DNA from: Selenomonas ruminantium subsp. ruminantium ATCC 12561
GTDB taxonomy: Bacteria; Bacillota; Negativicutes; Selenomonadales; Selenomonadaceae
Direction of reading: 5' to 3'
Assembly (NCBI RefSeq): GCF_000424065.1
Contig: NZ_AUJE01000006.1
Span: 62,001 to 126,000, forward strand
Length of the DNA stretch: 64,000 nt
Part shown: piece after piece, positions 53,686-63,420 of the stretch
Numbering within the stretch: the first letter of the stretch is position 1
Layout: every line of letters begins with the position of its first letter
Translations under genes and position numbers: made by a program
The notes under the pieces: generated by a model
The model's input: the letters and a program-made list of their open reading frames with translations, nothing else
Told to the model about the DNA's origin: nothing
Database searches by the model: none

Positions 53686-53716
53686 TTGTGGGGGGGGGCA
53701 TATGTGCTAATATAAT
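53686..53716 (+). promoter_or_regulatory. Promoter of the second glycan operon, with a nine-G spacer tract
   Basis: TATAAT at 53711-53716 is preceded by TTGTGG at 53686-53691 with a 19-base spacer. Nine consecutive G (53690-53698) cover the end of the -35 box and part of the spacer. Gain or loss of G would change spacing, so expression could vary by slippage. The -35 box is weak, and this reading needs support. Confidence 0.5.
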
Positions 53717-53759
53717 GGAGTATATAAAAAACACGCGAACGAAAGGAAGAATCAATCCC

Positions 53760-53927
53760 ATGTTTCAAGTCAAACAGACGGAAGAAATGATCAATAAAAC
53801 CTTCCGTCTTCCCTCCAGTTTACTTGATGAGCTGGCAAAAGTTGCCGAGCACGAAAAAGTGTCTGTGAATAACTTGGTACGGCAGTGCTGTGAATATGCA
53901 CTAAATAATATGAAGACGGAGAAATAA
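53760..53927 (+). CDS. Small ribbon-helix-helix DNA-binding protein
   Basis: The 55-residue protein has an Arc/MetJ-like RHH layout: a strand near NKTFRLPSS, then helix LLDELAKVAEHEKV, a turn at SVN, and helix NLVRQCCEYALNNM. AAAGGAAG precedes ATG 53760. It starts the glycan operon 3 bases before the Wzz gene and has no toxin partner, so a local regulator is more likely than a toxin-antitoxin antidote. Its target is unknown; the promoter region just upstream is an obvious candidate. Confidence 0.7.
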   Translation: MFQVKQTEEMINKTFRLPSSLLDELAKVAEHEKVSVNNLVRQCCEYALNNMKTEK

Positions 53928-53930
53928 TAC

Positions 53931-55277
53931 ATGGAAAATAATGTACAGAAAGAAGAATCCATCGACTTAGGAAAGTTAATGCAAATCATGTATAACCGCC
54001 GCAAGACTGTGGGCACCATCGTGGGTGGTTGTACAGCATTGGCACTTATCGTGTCATTTGCTTTGCCGAAAACGTATGAATCCACCACTTTGGTGCAGAC
54101 ACGCAGCAATGCAGGCATTGGTGGTGCATCAGCGATGGCTGCGATGCTGGGTGGCGGCTCTGGTGGAGCAGAGCTTAACTTCATTGAATTGATGAAATCC
54201 CGCACTGTTTTGGAACCGATTATCGACCAGATGGAATGGGAAGATGAAAAGAAAAAGCCAGATGCTAAGGGCTTTGCCAAGAAATTCCTCAAAATCGAAA
54301 ATACCAAGCAGACAAACCTGATTACCGTTACAGCTACCGGTAAGAGTCCGGAAGAAGCACAAATGATCAGCCAGAGCGTTGTGGATAATTTCCTGGCAAT
54401 GCAGACGGATAAAGCCAAGCAAACCCAGAGTACTTTTGTAAAGTTTCTTAACGAACGCATAGACGAAGCGAAACAAGAGGCCCAAGAAGCTCGCACAGAA
54501 TTTGCGGAATATCAGCAAAAACACAAAATTTATAGCCCAGATGAACAGGCAAGAGCTACGGTGTCGAAAATGAATGCATTCGATAATGCGCTAGGAGATA
54601 TGGCTGTTCAGCAAAAGGCCAATCAGGCCAAATTGGAAAGCGTATCGGCAAAACTCGGTGATATGCGTAGCAGCAGCCAAGCCTTTCATATTAATGATAA
54701 TGCCAATGTTATGGCACTGCGCAAGCAGATTGTTGATGCTCAGGTAAGCTTGGTTGGTTTGCGGGAACGTTACACAGAAGAAAATCCTAACATTATTTCT
54801 GCTCAGGAAAAGATCACTGCATTGCAACAGAAATTGTCCGAAGAAGTTAATACCATTGTTTCGTCTCAGTACACCAGTATCAATCCTGCTCAGGCTGATT
54901 TGATTAAAGATCAGGCCAATGCAGAAGCCAGTATAGCCATCGCGCAGGCCAGCGAAGCAGCCATTAAGGAACGCAGAGCGGAAAAGGAAAAAGAACTGGA
55001 AAATTTCCCACAGGAAGTGTTGGAATACCTAAAACTTCAACAGGAAGCCAGCATCAAGGAAGAAACATATACCGGGTTGGTTAAGCAATGTGAAGACAGC
55101 AAGATTAAGGAAGCCATGGAGTCCATGGACATTCAGATTATCGACCCAGCGGATTTGCCGGATGAAGACAAACCTGCAGGACCAAAGAAAAAATTGATTA
55201 CCGCTATCGGTTTTGTTATCGGCTGTTTAATCAGCTTTGGCTATGGACTAATCCAGTATAAAAAAGAAGAAGCATAA
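53931..55277 (+). CDS. Wzz/chain-length determinant-like polysaccharide co-polymerase
   Basis: The 448-residue protein has a first membrane helix near residues 28-48, a Wzz domain after it, a long coiled coil (about residues 165-345), and a GNVR-like segment with a proline-containing PADLPDEDKPAGPKK before the second helix (about 423-441). No tyrosine-kinase domain is fused. It controls chain length of the polymer made by the Wzy-type enzyme. It is the first structural gene of the operon. Confidence 0.88.
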   Translation: MENNVQKEESIDLGKLMQIMYNRRKTVGTIVGGCTALALIVSFALPKTYESTTLVQTRSNAGIGGASAMAAMLGGGSGGAELNFIELMKSRTVLEPIIDQMEWEDEKKKPDAKGFAKKFLKIENTKQTNLITVTATGKSPEEAQMISQSVVDNFLAMQTDKAKQTQSTFVKFLNERIDEAKQEAQEARTEFAEYQQKHKIYSPDEQARATVSKMNAFDNALGDMAVQQKANQAKLESVSAKLGDMRSSSQAFHINDNANVMALRKQIVDAQVSLVGLRERYTEENPNIISAQEKITALQQKLSEEVNTIVSSQYTSINPAQADLIKDQANAEASIAIAQASEAAIKERRAEKEKELENFPQEVLEYLKLQQEASIKEETYTGLVKQCEDSKIKEAMESMDIQIIDPADLPDEDKPAGPKKKLITAIGFVIGCLISFGYGLIQYKKEEA

Positions 55278-55290
55278 AGGAGCGTTGGAT

Positions 55291-56682
55291 TTGCAAAACC
55301 GCAAATTTCCCCAATCACGGAAGTTAATACTGTTTTTAGGCGATATGACATGGATTGCCATATCCTACATTATTGCGACAAGCATAATTTTAGACAGAGA
55401 TATTATTGTCAATAATATTTATTTGTATTCTGGCATGTTGCCGGTGACCATGGTCATTAGTAGTCTTTTACTGAATATTAACGGCTTGTATTCCATTGGC
55501 AGAAAGCGTTTTGCAGAGATCATCCTTAGTACATTTGTAGCGAATCTATGTACACTGATCCTTGTGATGGCACTGAGTTTTTTCCTCTATGAATCTTCCT
55601 ATTCAAGAGGGGTAATCGCATTAAGTGCAGTGCTGTCTACAACCATGCTTATTCTATGGCGGTATTTTGGTTGGCAACTGGAGCAGAAACTGCATAGTAA
55701 GCGAACTGTCATGCTGATGGGATCTGCTGAAGAATGTGACCATGTATACAATCGGTTGCGCCTGCAGCCACAGCTGAATTTAAAGCTTAAATATATCTGT
55801 ACAGAGATAGAGACAAGCGACTGGCGCAAAGCGGCAGAAGATATAGATGTCATTATCCTTTGTCCGGAAATGCGTCATCGTTATAAAGTGTCCGTTATCA
55901 ATTACTGTCATGAAAATGGCAAAACAGCACTGTTGATTCCGAATACCTATGAAATTTTCTGCACTGGAGCAGAATTGGATAAAATTGATGATATTCCTGT
56001 ATTACATCCGCAAAGCCTTTATCCCAGCCTGGAAGTACGTTCATTGAAGCGTTTGCTGGATATTATATTGTCAGGAATTGGGTTTATCTGTGCCTTGCCC
56101 TTTATGACCGTAACCGCTATAGCCATAAAGATATTTGACCCGGGACCGGTTCTTTACAGTCAGATTCGTACAGGAAGAGATGGAAAAGAATTCCGTGTAT
56201 ATAAATTCCGCACGATGAGGGTCGATGCCGAAAAATACACTGGCCCCATGCTGGCACAGGAAAATGACCCGCGAATTACCAAGTTGGGGAAATTTCTGCG
56301 TACAGTACGTTTGGATGAACTGCCACAGATATGGAATGTAGTTATTGGCGATATGAGCCTTGTTGGCCCTAGACCGGAACGCCCGTTCTTTGTGGAGCAG
56401 TTTACCAAGGAAATACCGGAATATGCCTATCGGCATAATGTTAAGCCCGGTATTACCGGCATGGCACAGGTCTATGGCAAATACAATACGACACCGTTTG
56501 ACAAGCTGGTTTATGACCTGATGTATATTGAAAAATGCGGGCTTTTGATGGATTTGACCATAATTATTCAAACGGTAAAAGTACTGTTCACCAAGAGTGC
56601 TACAGAAGGTGCGGGGATTGAACAAAAACCGCTGAACATTGAAAAATACGATATTGGAAAAGATATTTATGGAGATTTTTAA
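55291..56682 (+). CDS. Polyprenyl glycosylphosphotransferase (initiating sugar transferase)
   Basis: This 463-residue PHPT-family protein has about five N-terminal helices with a central nucleotide-binding-like domain, then a catalytic domain with SQIRTGRDGKEFRVYKFRTM and LDELPQIWNVVIGDMSLVGPRPERP. It transfers a sugar phosphate (glucose or galactose in WbaP/WcaJ relatives) to undecaprenyl phosphate and so starts the repeat unit. TTG 55291 is preferred (AAAGGAG 8 bases upstream); TTG 55285 is too close. Confidence 0.9.
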   Translation: MQNRKFPQSRKLILFLGDMTWIAISYIIATSIILDRDIIVNNIYLYSGMLPVTMVISSLLLNINGLYSIGRKRFAEIILSTFVANLCTLILVMALSFFLYESSYSRGVIALSAVLSTTMLILWRYFGWQLEQKLHSKRTVMLMGSAEECDHVYNRLRLQPQLNLKLKYICTEIETSDWRKAAEDIDVIILCPEMRHRYKVSVINYCHENGKTALLIPNTYEIFCTGAELDKIDDIPVLHPQSLYPSLEVRSLKRLLDIILSGIGFICALPFMTVTAIAIKIFDPGPVLYSQIRTGRDGKEFRVYKFRTMRVDAEKYTGPMLAQENDPRITKLGKFLRTVRLDELPQIWNVVIGDMSLVGPRPERPFFVEQFTKEIPEYAYRHNVKPGITGMAQVYGKYNTTPFDKLVYDLMYIEKCGLLMDLTIIIQTVKVLFTKSATEGAGIEQKPLNIEKYDIGKDIYGDF

Positions 56683-56688
56683 GATAGC

Positions 56689-57783
56689 ATGAGAATTTTA
56701 ATTTTGGCTCATCATGCTGAAGGACTATACTTGCCCAGAAGAGAATTGATGATGCAATTGAAAGATGCAGGGCATGAGGTAATTGCAAGTATACCTACAG
56801 GAAAATGTTATGACAAGGTTGCAGAAATAGTTGACATAGTGATACCGTCTCCAGTAAAAAGACGAGGGATGAATCCTGTTGAAGATATAAGGCTTTTACA
56901 TTTTTATTATAAATTGTTGAAAAAGTTAAAGCCAGATTGCATTTTATCTTATGCAATAAAACCAAATTTATATGGGGGTATGGCAGCTAAAGTATGCCAT
57001 ATTCCCTATATTATGAATATCACTGGTTTAGGAACAGCATTTAACAAAGATAATTTACTTTGTAAATTAGTTAGTACAATGTATAAGTGTGTAGCTGGCT
57101 ATGAACAATGTATCTTTTTTCAAAATATAGGAAATTTACGGATTTTAGAATCTAACGGCATACATTGGAAAAATCCTGTTTTAATACCGGGGTCAGGAGT
57201 AAATTTGCAGCTACATAGTTATGAAAAATATCCAGCAGAAACAGAGGGGATCCGTTTTCTGTTTGTATCTCGTATCCTACGTGAAAAGGGAATTTATGAA
57301 TTGGCAGAAGCAGCTCATAATATAAAAAAAGAATATCCAAATGTTGAATTTCATGTATTGGGGAAATGTGAGGCTGGATATGAAGCGGTTATGAACAAAT
57401 GGCATAAAGAAGGTATATTTATTTACCATGGTCATCAGACAGATGTACATGGGTTTTTGAAGAATTCTCATGCTCTTATTCATCCGTCTTATTACCCGGA
57501 AGGTATGTCTAATGTTTGTTTGGAAGCTGCAGCTACGGGACGCCCTGTTTTAACAACAAATGATATATATGGATGCAAAGAAACATTTGATAATCATATA
57601 ACCGGTATAGGTTTTCCGTCAAGAGATACTCAGGCATTAGAAAATGCGATTAGAGAATTTTTATCTCTTTCTCCTATTGAAAGAGATAAAATGGGAAAAA
57701 TGGGACGAAGAAAAATGGAAAAGGAATTTGACCGTCAGATAGTAATCAATGCATATTTTAAAGAATTAGCAAAGATAAAATGA
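56689..57783 (+). CDS. Glycosyltransferase family 4
   Basis: The 364-residue GT-B enzyme has [24 protein letters not shown] at the N-terminus, [12 protein letters not shown] in the middle, [17 protein letters not shown] at the donor domain and [20 protein letters not shown] as the EX7E-type motif. The nearest character is the EPS/O-antigen GT4 group acting early on the lipid-linked sugar. It is 6 bases after the PHPT gene and AT-rich, like the genes after 60 kb. Confidence 0.85.
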   Translation: MRILILAHHAEGLYLPRRELMMQLKDAGHEVIASIPTGKCYDKVAEIVDIVIPSPVKRRGMNPVEDIRLLHFYYKLLKKLKPDCILSYAIKPNLYGGMAAKVCHIPYIMNITGLGTAFNKDNLLCKLVSTMYKCVAGYEQCIFFQNIGNLRILESNGIHWKNPVLIPGSGVNLQLHSYEKYPAETEGIRFLFVSRILREKGIYELAEAAHNIKKEYPNVEFHVLGKCEAGYEAVMNKWHKEGIFIYHGHQTDVHGFLKNSHALIHPSYYPEGMSNVCLEAAATGRPVLTTNDIYGCKETFDNHITGIGFPSRDTQALENAIREFLSLSPIERDKMGKMGRRKMEKEFDRQIVINAYFKELAKIK

Positions 57784-57796
57784 GGAGATAAAGAAA

Positions 57797-58963
57797 ATGA
57801 AAATAGCGATTGCAGGCACAGGATATGTTGGATTGTCAAATGGGATTTTATTGGCGCAACATAATGAAGTTATTGCGTTGGACATTGTGCCGGAGAAGGT
57901 GGAAATGCTCAATAAGGGGATTTCGCCTATTGTAGATAAGGATATTTCGGATTTTCTGGCTCATAAGGATCTTAATTTCCGTGCGACTTTAGATGCGTGG
58001 GAGGCCATTGAGAATGCAGAATTTGTAATTATCTCTACGCCGACAAATTATGATCCAGACAAGAATTTTTTTGATACTTCCTCTGTTGAGGCTGTTATTG
58101 GAGAAGTTTTGGATATAAATCCGCAAGCAGTGATGATTATAAAATCTACTGTTCCAGTTGGTTACACGGATCAGATGAAAAAGAAGTTTCAAACGGATAA
58201 CATTATCTTTTCGCCGGAATTCCTGCGTGAAGGAAAGGCTCTTCATGACAATCTGTATCCTTCACGGATTATTGTTGGAGAACGCTCAAAACGTGCTAAG
58301 GTTTTTGCTACTCTTTTATCAGAAGGTGCAGTGAAAAAGGATATCCCTACGCTTTTTACTGGTTCAACCGAGGCAGAGGCAATTAAGCTTTTTGCTAATA
58401 CTTGTCTTGCTCTAAGGGTGGCGTATTTTAACGAGCTGGATTCCTATGCTGAATCTCGTGGACTGGACACGGGCGAAATTATCCGTGGTGTCAGCCTTGA
58501 CCCGCGCATTGGTGATTTCTACAATAATCCGTCCTTCGGTTATGGTGGATATTGCCTGCCTAAAGATACGAAACAGCTTTTAGCGAATTATCGCGATGTT
58601 CCACAGAATCTTATTGGAGCAGTGGTAGAGGCCAATCGGACTCGCAAGGATTTTATTGCCGATACCATAATTGCGAAAAAGCCGAAGGTGGTAGGCGTTT
58701 ACCGCTTGACGATGAAAACGGCATCTGACAATTTCCGAGCCAGTGCCATTCAGGGCATTATGAAACGTATCAAGGCGAAGGGGATTCCTTGCATTGTTTA
58801 TGAGCCGACATTAAAAGAGGATAATTTCTTCCGTTCTGAGGTAGTTAATGATTTAGACATGTTCAAGGAGCGTAGTGATGTGATTGTGGCTAACCGTTGG
58901 AATGATGCGTTGGAAGATGTGCGAGAAAAGGTGTTTACGAGAGACATTTTCAGTCGTGATTAA
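57797..58963 (+). CDS. ugd: UDP-glucose 6-dehydrogenase
   Basis: The 388-residue enzyme oxidises UDP-glucose to UDP-glucuronate with two NAD+. It has [46 protein letters not shown] and the catalytic Cys in [13 protein letters not shown] near residue 255. Together with the next gene it makes UDP-glucuronate and UDP-galacturonate, giving an acidic polymer. Confidence 0.92.
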   Translation: MKIAIAGTGYVGLSNGILLAQHNEVIALDIVPEKVEMLNKGISPIVDKDISDFLAHKDLNFRATLDAWEAIENAEFVIISTPTNYDPDKNFFDTSSVEAVIGEVLDINPQAVMIIKSTVPVGYTDQMKKKFQTDNIIFSPEFLREGKALHDNLYPSRIIVGERSKRAKVFATLLSEGAVKKDIPTLFTGSTEAEAIKLFANTCLALRVAYFNELDSYAESRGLDTGEIIRGVSLDPRIGDFYNNPSFGYGGYCLPKDTKQLLANYRDVPQNLIGAVVEANRTRKDFIADTIIAKKPKVVGVYRLTMKTASDNFRASAIQGIMKRIKAKGIPCIVYEPTLKEDNFFRSEVVNDLDMFKERSDVIVANRWNDALEDVREKVFTRDIFSRD

Positions 58964-59030
58964 CAGGTTAAGTTGACCAGTCAACACGGACAAAGCAATT
59001 TGATAGGTATCAAATGGGGGAACGAATAAA

Positions 59031-60035
59031 TTGGCAAATTACAATGAATTTGATAATAACAAAAAGGTGCTGGTTACTGGTGGTGCAGGTTTTATAGGTT
59101 TTCATCTATCGAAACGCTTGTTGGAGCTTGGTGCAAGAGTAGTCGGATTTGATAACTGCAATGACTATTATGATGTATCTTTGAAAGAAAGTCGGTTGCA
59201 GATTTTACGTGAATATCCGAAGTATGAGTTTATTAAAGGGGATTTGGCTGATGAGTCAGCAGTCAAATCACTGTTTGAGAGTTCAAAGCCGGATATTGTG
59301 GTGAATTTAGGGGCACAAGCTGGTGTGCGTTACAGTATCGATCATCCGCGTAGCTATATTGATTCCAATTTGATAGGTTTCTTCAATATATTAGAAGCTT
59401 GTCGTTACAATCCTGTGGAGCATCTGCTTTTTGCATCTAGTTCCTCTGTTTATGGCAATCAAGAGAAAACTCCCTTTAGCACCACAGATAATGTTGACCA
59501 TCCTATTAGTCTTTATGCTGCAACAAAGAAATCTAATGAGTTGATGGCATATACCTACAGTCATCTGTATGGTATTCCGGCAACCGGACTTAGATTTTTT
59601 ACGGTCTATGGGCCATATGGTCGTCCAGATATGGCGTATTTCAAATTTGCCAATCTGATTTATGAGGGCAAGGCAATCAAGATTTACAACAACGGTGATA
59701 TGCTTCGAGACTTTACCTATGTGGATGATATTGTTGCAGGTATCGAACATATGCTTTGCAATCCGCCGAAAGCCAATAAGAATGGCGATAGGTACAAGGT
59801 ATACAACATTGGCAATAACACCCCTGTGACGCTGATGGAATTTATCGAGACACTGGAAAAAGCCTTAGGAAAGACGGCAGTAAAAGAATATTTGCCTATG
59901 CAGCCGGGGGACGTGTACCAGACTTATGCCGATGTTAGTGAATTAAAGAAAGATTTTGACTTTAGACCTAGTACAACCATAGCTAAAGGATTGAATAAAT
60001 TTTCCAAGTGGTACAAGGAATATTATCATTTTTAG
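59031..60035 (+). CDS. UDP-glucuronate 4-epimerase
   Basis: The 334-residue SDR-type epimerase has TGGAGFIGFHLSKRLLELG, GAQAGVRYSIDHPRSYIDSN, SSSSVYGNQEKTPF, YAATKKSNELMAYTYSH and RFFTVYGPYGRPDMAYFKF, the pattern of UDP-glucuronate 4-epimerases. TTG 59031 is the likely start, with GGGGGAA about 9 bases upstream. It lies after two intercistronic palindromes and provides UDP-galacturonate. Confidence 0.88.
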   Translation: MANYNEFDNNKKVLVTGGAGFIGFHLSKRLLELGARVVGFDNCNDYYDVSLKESRLQILREYPKYEFIKGDLADESAVKSLFESSKPDIVVNLGAQAGVRYSIDHPRSYIDSNLIGFFNILEACRYNPVEHLLFASSSSVYGNQEKTPFSTTDNVDHPISLYAATKKSNELMAYTYSHLYGIPATGLRFFTVYGPYGRPDMAYFKFANLIYEGKAIKIYNNGDMLRDFTYVDDIVAGIEHMLCNPPKANKNGDRYKVYNIGNNTPVTLMEFIETLEKALGKTAVKEYLPMQPGDVYQTYADVSELKKDFDFRPSTTIAKGLNKFSKWYKEYYHF

Positions 60036-60054
60036 TAGTAGAAACGGAGATAAA

Positions 60055-61167
60055 ATGGCAGAGAAAATGCATATTTTACATGTAGTGGGTGGAATGGACA
60101 TTGGTGGAATTGAAAGCATGTTGATGACATTAATGCCGTACATGAAAAAAAGAGATATCACATTTGATTTTGCTGTTCATGGGGAAAAAATAGGCATGCA
60201 TGAACAACAAATCCTAGAAATGGGGGGGGATGTGTTTCATTTGCCTAAATTTAAAGGATGGAATATTATTTCGTATGTAATGGCATGGTGTAAATTATTA
60301 GAAAATCATCCTGATATAAAAGTTGTTCAAGGTCATATGACATCTACGGCTAGTATTTATCTATCAGTAGCTAAATATTTTGGTAAAATTGTTATTTCAC
60401 ATAGTCATAGCACAGGTATTAGAGGTAATAAGGCTATGTATTTTTGTAAAAGATTTTTAGAATATCCCCTACGTTACATTAGCGATTATTTGTGCGCATG
60501 TTCAATAGGGGCCGCAGAATTTAGATTTGGTAGAGACGCAGAAAAGCGCAAAAACTTTTATCGTTGGATAAATGCTGTGAAACCAGAACTGTATCAATAT
60601 TCAGTAACAAAAAGAAAAAAGTATCGGCAACTTTTAAATATCGATGATGATGCAGTTCTAATCGGGCATGTCGGGCGAATGACTCAAGCGAAAAATCATA
60701 AATTTATTCTAAAGATTTTCAAAGAATATCACAGACAAAATGTTAATAGTAAATTGTTGTTAATTGGTGATGGACCTTTGCGTGAAGAATTAGAATTAAT
60801 GGCAAAAGATTTGAGAATAGATGAAAAAATAATATTTTTGGGAGCAATTGGCAATACATCAGATTATCTATCAGCTATGGATGTCTTTTTGTTTCCCTCG
60901 TTATTTGAAGGCCTGCCAGTTGCATTGATAGAAGCACAAATTAACAATATAGATTGTCTTGTATCAGATGTTGTTACTAATGAAGTAGAGATTTCAAATG
61001 TCATAAGATATGTTTCGTTAAAAAAAGATGCGACATATTGGAGTGGTAAAATAAGAAAAGAACCCAGAAAAGAAAATGATTGTAAAAAAATTGAAAATAA
61101 TCCGTATGATATAAATAGAGTTGCAATTGATATAGAAAAATTTTATAAAATGATTACAAGTAGATGA
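60055..61167 (+). CDS. Glycosyltransferase family 4 (EpsF-like), with an eight-G tract
   Basis: The 370-residue GT-B protein has HILHVVGGMDIGGIESMLMTLM at the N-terminus, HVGRMTQAKNHKFILKIF in the donor domain and FEGLPVALIEAQINN as the EX7E-like motif. Eight G at 60222-60229 encode Met-Gly-Gly-Asp at residues 56-59; a slip of one base would frameshift the gene. The gene is AT-rich, so the tract stands out. Sugar specificity is unknown. Confidence 0.85.
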   Translation: MAEKMHILHVVGGMDIGGIESMLMTLMPYMKKRDITFDFAVHGEKIGMHEQQILEMGGDVFHLPKFKGWNIISYVMAWCKLLENHPDIKVVQGHMTSTASIYLSVAKYFGKIVISHSHSTGIRGNKAMYFCKRFLEYPLRYISDYLCACSIGAAEFRFGRDAEKRKNFYRWINAVKPELYQYSVTKRKKYRQLLNIDDDAVLIGHVGRMTQAKNHKFILKIFKEYHRQNVNSKLLLIGDGPLREELELMAKDLRIDEKIIFLGAIGNTSDYLSAMDVFLFPSLFEGLPVALIEAQINNIDCLVSDVVTNEVEISNVIRYVSLKKDATYWSGKIRKEPRKENDCKKIENNPYDINRVAIDIEKFYKMITSR

Positions 61168-61207
61168 TTGCCATTATTACATTTGGATGTACTTAAAGGA
61201 ATAATAT

Positions 61208-62260
61208 ATGAATATATATATTTGCTTCGGAAAAAGAAAAAATGCAATGACTGATAATTTTTCAGGAATAGTAAATTGTCTTAATAACAAATCTAAATCC
61301 ATTGTTATTGCACCTGCAGCCTGTGAATCTCTAGATTTTGATGATAACTTTTTTAACGTAATAAATGAAAAAATATATAGCAATGGTGGATGCTTTAGTA
61401 AAATAATAAATCTCATAAAACTTATTAAATTCATAAAAAAATATGAATACGATAAACTAAATATCTTTTTTATGAACCAAACAATATGGAATTTGATAAT
61501 TTTATTATTCGTAAAATTCAATAGAGTGGTTGTTTGGTTGCATGATCCAAGATTGCACTCAGGATCAACTTTAAAGGATAGAGTGGTGAAATTGTTTATC
61601 GATAAGCTTTACTTAAAAAGAGTTGATAAGATAATAGTAAGCTATAAAGGTGCTTTGGATGAATTAGAAAATAATAAAGAAAAAGGAATCGTTATATATT
61701 TGCCAGAGATGATTGTGCAAGAATTTGAAGATATAAGGGATTGTGTTGCTGATATAGAATATGATTTTATATTTTTTGGCCGTATAGAACCATATAAGGG
61801 AATAGAAAATTTATTAAATGCTTTTGTTGTGTTGAATAAAAAGCTACTTATTGTTGGAAAAGGAAGTATGGAATCATATGTGAATAATGTTGCAAAAAAT
61901 AATGATAATATTGTATTTGTTAATGAGTATGTTTCTAACAGAAGACTGGCTATGTATATCAAGAAATCAAAATTTGTAATTTTGCCGTATAAAGATGCTA
62001 CGGGAACACAGACTGTTCAATTGGCTAATTATTATGGTAAGCTAGTTTTAGCTACTAAAGTCGGTTGTTTTCCTGAATATATTATAGAAGATATTAATGG
62101 ATTTTATATTAATGGTTTTAGTACTGTGGCAATCGAACAGGCAGTTAAATGTGTAGAAAAACTAGATTCGCAAGCCTATCAAGATAGAATTTATAAATCG
62201 TTGTATAGGTTTGATATAAGGAAGATAATGAATAAAGTAGAGAAAGAGATTGATATATAG
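61208..62260 (+). CDS. Glycosyltransferase (GT4-like)
   Basis: The 350-residue protein has IFFGRIEPYKGIENLLNAF and LPYKDATGTQTVQLANYYGKLVLATKVG, which place it in the GT4/GT1-type donor domain, with a weakly conserved N-terminal half. AAAGGAA lies before ATG 61208. It probably adds one sugar of the repeat unit. Strong AT bias suggests acquisition with the surrounding glycosyltransferases. Confidence 0.8.
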   Translation: MNIYICFGKRKNAMTDNFSGIVNCLNNKSKSIVIAPAACESLDFDDNFFNVINEKIYSNGGCFSKIINLIKLIKFIKKYEYDKLNIFFMNQTIWNLIILLFVKFNRVVVWLHDPRLHSGSTLKDRVVKLFIDKLYLKRVDKIIVSYKGALDELENNKEKGIVIYLPEMIVQEFEDIRDCVADIEYDFIFFGRIEPYKGIENLLNAFVVLNKKLLIVGKGSMESYVNNVAKNNDNIVFVNEYVSNRRLAMYIKKSKFVILPYKDATGTQTVQLANYYGKLVLATKVGCFPEYIIEDINGFYINGFSTVAIEQAVKCVEKLDSQAYQDRIYKSLYRFDIRKIMNKVEKEIDI

Positions 62261-62302
62261 GTGTTACAAGTATATGGCATATTTTATTAAGAAGGAATAT
62301 GT

Positions 62303-63400
62303 ATGATATTTTGGATTATATTTTTTTGTTTGTGTTTTTTATGTTTGTTAATAAATGAGTGCTTTAACGAATATATAGCTTCTTGGGGAGAACGTCTATT
62401 ATACGTAATTGTTTTTTTTATTACAGCTTTTAGATATAATATTGGATGGGATTATCAGCCCTATGTAAAGAAATATATAGAAATGGAATGGAGTAGTATC
62501 GATGATGTACTTAATGGTGAGGTAGAATTTGTATATTATATAATAGTAAATATACTAAAAGATTGCGGATTTGATACTCAAATGTTCTTTTTTGTATACA
62601 CTTTGCTGACTTTATCATTATTTTATTTTGCTAATAAGAGGTATTTTTCTTCTTATAAAGTTAGATGTATCGCATTTTTAATTTTTTTGTTTTCTCCACA
62701 TTTGTATATGGAATCATTAAATATTGTTCGACAAATGTTAGCGGTTGCTTTGATATATTTTGCATATGGATATTGGGAGAAAGGGAAAAAATATACGTAC
62801 TGTTTATTCACAATGTTGGCTACAATGGTTCATTTATCAGCAGCTATTGGAATAGTAATACCATTTGTTCCTCGAAAAAAATTTAATATTGTTTTATATT
62901 TGATATGCTTTGGAATGTTTATATATATATATCAAATGGATATTATTTTTTCTGTTATAGAAATATGGGCTGAACGAATAGGAGTAGATGTTTCAATTAT
63001 AAAATATGCGAAGTATCTCCATTCAAATGAACAAACATTACCAGTTTTTATGATTGGATTTGATATAACGTTATTTATTTTTATTTATCTTTTTAGTGGT
63101 AAACAATGTGGAAAATTTTTAAATATGATGATTGTGGTTATGGGATTTTTTATTTGCGCTTCTTATTCACATGTATTGATGAGAGTTGCGTATTATTTCT
63201 TAATATTTTATATAATACCGTTTTGTGATGCATTGATAAATGTTCCACATAGGTCATTACGTATTTTTACTTTGGGGGTATTGATGATTTATTCATTGCT
63301 TTTGATTAATGGAAACATGGAAGCAAGATTGAAATTAACAAACGTACCTTCATCTGCATATAATTATGAATATGATTATAATTTATCATTGATAAAATAA
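62303..63400 (+). CDS. EpsG-like Wzy-type polysaccharide polymerase
   Basis: The 365-residue membrane protein has about ten helices and the EpsG family segment FRYNIGWDYQPYVKKY near residues 46-61, followed by LNIVRQMLAVALIYFAYGYWEKGK. EpsG-family proteins polymerise undecaprenyl-linked repeats at the outer face. ATG 62303 follows AAGGAA. It fits with Wzz and the PHPT protein as a Wzx/Wzy-type system; the flippase is not in this part of the window. Confidence 0.8.
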   Translation: MIFWIIFFCLCFLCLLINECFNEYIASWGERLLYVIVFFITAFRYNIGWDYQPYVKKYIEMEWSSIDDVLNGEVEFVYYIIVNILKDCGFDTQMFFFVYTLLTLSLFYFANKRYFSSYKVRCIAFLIFLFSPHLYMESLNIVRQMLAVALIYFAYGYWEKGKKYTYCLFTMLATMVHLSAAIGIVIPFVPRKKFNIVLYLICFGMFIYIYQMDIIFSVIEIWAERIGVDVSIIKYAKYLHSNEQTLPVFMIGFDITLFIFIYLFSGKQCGKFLNMMIVVMGFFICASYSHVLMRVAYYFLIFYIIPFCDALINVPHRSLRIFTLGVLMIYSLLLINGNMEARLKLTNVPSSAYNYEYDYNLSLIK

Positions 63401-63420
63401 AGAAATGGAGATTAAAAACT

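Noticed and set aside
53760-53927. Antitoxin of a toxin-antitoxin pair
   Set aside because: The next gene is Wzz-like, 3 bases away, and no small toxin gene is present on either side.
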